Origin: Amylostereum areolatum
Lineage: Eukaryota > Basidiomycota > Agaricomycetes > Russulales > Stereaceae
Assembly: GCA_012932865.1 (NCBI GenBank)
Contig: SAXG01000048.1
Location: 1-64,000 of the forward strand
Length of the DNA: 64,000 bases
Reading direction: 5' to 3'
Shown: positions 58,479 to 64,000 of the stretch, piece by piece
How the letters are laid out: each line of letters begins with the position of its first letter
Numbering within the stretch: the first letter of the stretch is position 1
Notes under the pieces: generated by a model
The model's database searches: none
What the model saw: the letters and a program-made list of their open reading frames with translations, nothing else
What the model was told of the DNA's origin: nothing
Made by a program: the position numbers and the translations under genes

Positions 58479-60623
58479 CTAGTGAGTCTTCGTACGGCAG
58501 GCCAAACAGTTCCAAGTATACATCAAAGGGGAGGGCAGGAAAGGCATAGGAAAGGAACCACGACAAAAACAGGAATATACGTAAAATTGCAACAGAGCGT
58601 GCTCGTACCAATCCAAGACCTTCATGTCCGTAATTGCGTTGAAATCCACTTGATCGAACTTGGTTTTGTTGAGGCCCATCTGCTCGAGAATGTAAAATGT
58701 ATCGAAACCTGGAACATACCCAGAGAAAAAATCGCGGAGGGCCTTCACCCACCCTCGCCGCTCACCAACCTCTTCCAACTCCCACCCACGTGGACCCTGC
58801 CTTCCCTTGTAAAAGACGATGCGCTCAACGGCCTCCATCACCGCACGACGCGACGGATCACTTCGATCAAGCTCCGGGTCATGAAAGTTGAGGTAGCACG
58901 CGGTGTCGTGAGGGTGAGGAAGGTAGCCTTCGGCGGTCAACGACGAGAGATCGATGAGGAGGGACTCGTCGACGACTCGGAACGCGACGGCGTAGAGAAG
59001 GCTGGGATCACCTTCCAAATTGTCTTCATCGGCATCGCACCCGCACTCCAGCGTGCCGGTCGGGTCATCCTCGCGATCGAGCGCCAGTGCGGTAGACATT
59101 TCGGTGCCAAAGATTTTGGGGCCACCGTGGATGAAGAAGAGGTCGGCGTCGTAGTGTGAGCTGTGTTGCTTGACTGGATGGCACTCGTACTGGAAATATT
59201 GATCGCCGAGGATCGCACGCCACTCAGTCGTTGTGAGCGCAGCGACAGCAGGGTCGGTTCGTGCGAGCGTGATTCGCCGCAGGAGGTGGGGCCAGAGGGT
59301 GATGAGGCGGTAGACAAAATGTAGTTGTTTGCCCAGATAAGTAGGCCCCCACAGAGTCTGGACAAGAGGGAAGTATGTTGCAAGGGCGCCCTCTACCTTT
59401 TGAAAATGATTGAGGTCGACATCCGCAAAGGCACGCGTGTAGCATTCGACGGGGGCGGCCATGTACGCGGGGCGGGGGGACATGTCGGCGAGACGACGCA
59501 ACTCCTCGCTCCAGTACGGCAGGTCTCCAGCCTTGAACCCGTTGAACATCGGGTATTTTTTTCGTAAACGATCCCGCTCTAAGGACATGTAAGTACATGG
59601 CATGTGAATCCAAAGGTAGGTAAGACCTACCCTCCCGTTCGCGTCGGAGCGCATCTTGCTTCTGGACAGTTCGCGTGGACGGCACCCAGGGATCCGTGCG
59701 CTCGAGCGCTCCACGAGCCTGCCGTTCCAGCTCCACATACCGTGCACTTGTTGGCAAGTAGAACCACTGTGCGAGATTGCGTGGCGTGCCAGGTTCTAGG
59801 AAGTTATGTCAGAGTTGTGCAAAGAACAGTGTATCACTGACTTACTTTCAAGGGCACGCGCTGGGGAGAGTCCTCGAGTCTCGCCAATATTCTTGCTGCG
59901 ATCCAAGGCCCAGGCAGACGTCGTGACTTCCGCGTAGACAGCAACGCCGCGACGGCCAAACGACGCGTACAACCGGAGGTCGCGCTCGGAAAAGATCGCA
60001 CCGCGAACTGCGTACTTGGAAAACGAGCTGAGGTCTTGACCACAGTAATAGACAGACCACCAGTCAAAGAACGCGTGGACCTCGAGAAGCCCACGCTGGA
60101 AGGCACGGTATGCCTGAACGAACTCGGCCCAAGACGTGACGCCGGTGACGAGGATACCGTACGCGTCGGTGGCCCGTTCGATAGCGCGATCCGGGACGAG
60201 AACCTGAGCTAGGGCGGCGTCAGTTGATGCCCTGTGGGAGACGGTCGGGCGAAGCTGGTCCAGACGGCGACGTGTGTTGTCAAGAAGGGTGCGGATTGGA
60301 GGCCGGGCGTCGTCGCGCAAAACATGCTCGCCGCGATTTGTCGAGTTGGGATGCCACATACTCTTGATGGGACCATCTAGGAGGGGTGTGTCTTCCTGGC
60401 CGAACGTTTTCGCCCGCAGGAAGACAAGGTACGGGGCTTGATGGTCGAAGGGCTGGGGTACGACAGTCCATTCGCGTGGGCCCCATAAGCCGTCAGAACC
60501 AACACAGGGGGGCGGGTAGAGAGTTGGAGACGGCGGGACGACGTTCGTGTTGCCGACGATCAGCGTCGTTGTCGGCGTCCAAGGGTGCGTGTAGACGTAG
60601 GGATATGGGAAGGGCTCAGGCAT
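58479..60623 (-). CDS. hAT accessory protein, intact (copy 2), family unknown
   Basis: Exons 59846-60623, 59631-59795 and 58479-59578 (introns 50 and 52 nt) give exactly 681 codons including stop, 680 residues. The N-terminus is MPEPFPYPYVYTHPWTPTTT, with a beta-rich look. The middle has IERATDAYGILVTGVTSWAE and HAFFDWWSVYYCGQDLSSF. Exon 2 is helical and charged. Exon 3 has RKKYPMFNGFKAGDLPYWSE, DLNHFQKVEGALATYFPLVQ, an acidic loop (CDADEDNLEGD) and PGFDTFYILEQMG near the C-terminus. I see no nuclease, helicase, zinc-finger or transmembrane signature. It lies inside the TIRs in both copies and is transcribed away from the transposase, so it is a real part of the element. It could be an assembly, regulatory or captured host protein; its role is unknown. 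Confidence 0.8.
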
Positions 60624-61959
60624 CTAGAAACATCGCATTAGCTACACCGTAACACGAGCTACGAGTCAACATACGCACCTGTAACACAAGCGCGAGAATC
60701 TAAACGAAGTTCTACCACAGGTTTCTCCTCAAAGCTGTGGCCGTCAAAGGCGGAGGTTGTCGAAGAGAGCGGGGCCGTCGAGAGCGGGCAAACGAGGGGG
60801 GAGACGAACTGGGTGGAGCGGGCACACAATTGTGGAACCCGTCCTGCCACAGAACTTCTCGGGACGGTGGGACCTGGAAGAGAGAGAAGAAAAGAAAAGA
60901 AAAGGATATGAACGGCGAGACAGGGAGGGCGAGGACTGGGCAAGGATGCCGGGAGAGGTGAAGTCGCGACTTGAGACTGCCACGCGCAAGTCCGAGTCGC
61001 GAGTCGCAAGTTGTGGGCCAATCAGCAGCTCAAGTTTCACACTCCGCGCGAAGTGCAGGCCTGTGCGCGCGCACGGATATCCGTGCCAGCTCACAACCTT
61101 TCCCCCCCCGTCCCTCCCTCCCCTTCCCTCTTCCACGTTCTGTGTTGCTTGCCCGACTAACGACCTTCTTCATTCACACAGCGTCCACTGTCCCGAGACG
61201 CACGGCTGCAGGTCGGGTTCCACAATAGTGTGCCCGCGCCGCGCCGTGCGTCTCCCCCCTCGTTTACCCCCTCTCGACGGCCACGCCCCACGACAAAGAC
61301 GACCCCATCTGGCGTAGTGCCGTGGATCCCTCGCAGATGGTATGTCAAATTTTACGTGTCTCTCCGTCCTCGAGGCTGAGACTCCACAACCGAGGCCCGC
61401 TGACCGGGATCTTTTCACGCCCGCCGGAGCTCACGCACACCGTCGCACCCTTGCGCACCCGCCAATTGGATACGTATGCTATATAATAATACTATATACT
61501 ACTTTCTGACGCATCTGATCTCCAGCACCGACGAAGACAGCACGGAGTCGTGCATAATACTGATTTCTCGTACATCTAACATGTATTCTGTTCTTCAGTA
61601 TTCCTCAGTACTAGCCAGCCCCATTCCTTATAAAAAGCCGCGCGTTTCTACCAGGACATCCATCCCTCCTCCGTTCTCTTTCCCCGTTTTCTTTCTCCCC
61701 TACGCTAATCTTTCCACTTGTGTCGCACGTTTCATGCAGACGAGATCACCTTCGTTTTCCTCCACCTCCACCTCTACGTCTTCGTCGGTGTCTTCATCAG
61801 CTTATTCTACACCGTGCTCGTCCCCGTCCCTGTCTACAAACTCCCTTCCTAGTCTGCATACTCCGTCTCCGTCTCCCTCGCCTCCACCGTCTTCTCCGTC
61901 TTCGTCCTGGTCCCTTCCCAGCACCGTCATCTCCGAGCTCAACTCCTTGATCGACGATC
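60624..61959. promoter_or_regulatory. hAT copy 2 intergenic region
   Basis: Same as 34113-35447, with eight instead of seven C in the run near 61101-61108. TATA box equivalent at about 61629. Confidence 0.55.
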
Positions 61960-64000
61960 ATGTCCAAGCGGAAGCAGCTCGCAGTAGGTCTGTCGAGGGC
62001 CTCGTCGTCATCCGCTGTCTCGCGCACGTCGTCCATCTCGACGCCGCAAAGCTCGCCGCCGCCGGAAGACGAGTTGCCGCCAGCCAAGAAGTTGAAGCAG
62101 ACGTTTGATGAAAAGTTCGGCGTCGATGTGAACACGCCCCAGGAGGTTCTCGGTACGTTTTTCAATATCTGTTCCTATGTACATGTGCTCACCGTCTATG
62201 CAGAGATGCAGATAAAGACCTGGTCATCGTTGTGTTACCAGCACTACACTCTGCCGCCGACCATCGACAACAAGAACGGCAAAGTCAAGTATAAGTTCCA
62301 CTGCAAAATGTAGGCTGTGCTGTATTTTGAGCCAGTCCTCCCGCTGACCGATCTTTAGCCGTCCCTCCGTTGTTGTTATCCGCACTCGGACCGACACCTC
62401 GACAAGCAACCTACTTGCGCATGTCCGTGCCTGCGAAGGTATCACAAAGCCTGATCAGTCCACGATCGCCGTCTTCGCTCACGGGAGCACGTACAGCCCC
62501 GAGAGGCTTCGGTTGTACATCGACCTTTGGGTCGCTTGCTCGCACCGCCCCTTTGTTATCATTGACGATGAATACTTGGTCAAGATCTTGCGCATGTTCA
62601 ACTCGAACGCGGTGATCCCGTCGGATAGCACCATTTTGCGCGACGTGAAGGAGATCTTCACCATCTCCCAGGCCAATGTCAAGGAATTTCTTTTGGTATG
62701 TCATATCTTCTGTCGTTCTGCATCTTACTGACTGTATTGCCTACAGAGCCTGCCCGGGATGCACCATATTGGTCTCGATGGCTGGTCGAGCCCGAACGCA
62801 ATCTCGTTCCTCGGTGTCGTCGTGTACTTCTTCCACAACGGCGAGATGAAGTCAATCATCCTGGACTTCATCCGCCTCACTCAGGCGCACACTGGCGAGT
62901 ATCTCGCCGAGCAGCTGCACATATGCTTGAAGAGGTACGGCCTTGAGGAGAAGGTATGCTGATCTTCCGCTTCCGTTGTCGATTTTGTACTGATCCTCGT
63001 CTAGTTCATTGCTCTCGCGCTCGACAACGCGTCGAACAACGACACCATGCTTCAAGAGCTCGATGTTGTTCTTCCCGACGGCGCTGTTGGTGGCTCCACG
63101 ACCCGTGTCCGGTGCATCTGCCATGTTTTCAACTTGGTTGTCAAGGTACATTTACTTACCCTCCTCACCTTCCGTCTCATGACTAACCTGTGTCAGGCTA
63201 TCCTTGGAAACTTCACCCGCAAGGCGAAGCCGAAGCCCAAGTTGATCAAGGCAGCTGGCTCGACCGACAACGACACGGAGGACGAGGACGAGGACGAGGA
63301 CGACGTGATGCCCGAGCTTGAGCTGTATGAGGAGGAGGAGGACTTCACTCCGGAGGACGAGGAGGAGGAGGATGATGCCCGTCGTGCCTACGACGAGGTG
63401 GAGATCAGTGCGATCGAGAAGGAGGTTGCTGGCCTGCTGAAGGTCTCCTCGGCTGACACTCGGGCTGGGCGGCAGGCGCTGAAGAAGATCACCAAGCTCT
63501 CCACCCGCATCCACTTCTCACCTCAGCTCCGCATCGCCCTCCTTGCTCTCTGCGCTAAGCATCGCACCCCTCAAAGGATCCTCCTCCGCCCCGTTGCGAC
63601 GCGCTGGAACTCGACTGCGGACATGATTGGAAGTGCACTGGAGATCAAAGCCCCAATCAACGCGCTCGTCGCCCAGGACAAGTACAAGCTCCACCAATGT
63701 GTCCTTCAACCTGCCGAGTGGTTGATGCTAGAACAGCTCTATCCAATCTTAAAGGTGTGTATCTTTCCGCTTGACATAGGCTTATCATCCTGACTTCCTC
63801 CTAGCACTTCCTCTTGGCGACAAAGCACATGGAGCAAATGGGCAAGCCCCTCCTCTATCAAGTCATTCCCGCCATCGACATCCTCACCGCCCGTCTCGAG
63901 GACACCGGCTCCAACAAATCTCTCAACATTGTCGTGCGCGCGGCCGCGTTAAGTGGCGCTAAGATCCTCCACAAGTACTATGCGAAGACCGATGAATCCA
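61960..64000 (+). CDS. hAT transposase, copy 2 (3' end beyond the window)
   Basis: Same sequence and exons as 35448 onward, open through the catalytic region and insertion domain. It is cut at the window end within the exon that reads KILHKYYAKTDES, before the dimerisation domain. No defect seen in the part present. Confidence 0.93.

Larger units (their letters stand above)
58191..64000 (+). mobile_element. hAT transposon copy 2 (right end beyond the window)
   Basis: Starts with the same 18-bp TIR. Over 5.8 kb I found only about four differences from copy 1: T/C near 31761, G6/G5 near 32940, A/G near 34079, C7/C8 near 34595. It is cut by the window edge inside the transposase. Confidence 0.95.

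Noticed and set aside
1..64000. CRISPR arrays, bacterial operons, tRNA or rRNA genes
   Set aside because: Spliced eukaryotic genes throughout; the tandem and LTR repeats do not have CRISPR spacing, and no cloverleaf or rRNA sequence was recognised.

Overview
This window is nuclear DNA of a filamentous basidiomycete, most likely an Agaricomycete. The signs are many GT..AG introns of about 50 nt, Ty3/Gypsy chromoviruses with C-terminal chromodomains, BTB/POZ genes of the mushroom type, and a KDZ (Kyakuja-Dileera-Zisupton) transposase with its N-terminal cysteine cluster. I found no tRNA, rRNA or CRISPR. All calls were made by eye from the sequence; no search was run.

Layout. Positions 1-9855 are flanking chromosome: weak or decayed coding sequence, a 55-bp minisatellite (3785-4061), a 5'-truncated, frameshifted NUP84/NUP107-like fragment (about 5140-6460) abutting a cyclin fragment on the other strand (6459-6635), and two convergent BTB/POZ genes. 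Positions 9856-58061 appear to be one very large KDZ element. Its ends carry inverted repeats of about 120 bp (9862-9980 and 57938-58054), flanked by the same 8-mer GGACCAGC (9848-9855 and 58062-58069). Without its nested insertions the element is about 20 kb. It carries a nearly intact KDZ transposase gene (10226-14082), a small acidic gene, and a family of paralogous genes with a shared plan: N-terminal W-rich helical module, acidic disordered region, Zn2Cys6-like cluster and C-terminal coiled coil. Four of these form two head-to-head pairs (43759-47418 and 47554-57667), which looks like a tandemly duplicated bidirectional unit. A further relative without the cysteine cluster (14934-31314) is also head-to-head with a neighbour. 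Two more genes (38701-39436, 39899-43503) fill the middle.

The KDZ element has been invaded at least four times. Gypsy-1a (16139-23178) sits in an intron of the 14934-31314 gene and has been rearranged. Gypsy-2 (23458-30973, minus strand, TSD AAGGA) sits in an exon of the same gene. A hAT element (31679-38681, TSD TAGCCCGA) lies between genes. Gypsy-1b (50387-56921, TSD GAACC) splits the cysteine-cluster exon of another family gene. A second, nearly identical hAT begins at 58191, 121 bp outside the KDZ element, and runs off the window. Both hAT copies carry, besides the transposase, a divergently transcribed 680-residue gene that I do not recognise; it is intact in copy 2 and frameshifted in copy 1.

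The most novel material is: (i) the giant KDZ element with its paired zinc-cluster gene array and a roughly 12-fold excess of TCCGAC/GTCGGA; (ii) the two-gene hAT; (iii) the ATG-depleted, reading-frame-open leaders of both Gypsy families, one of which encodes an upstream protein ending in two SUMO-interaction-like VIDLT motifs.
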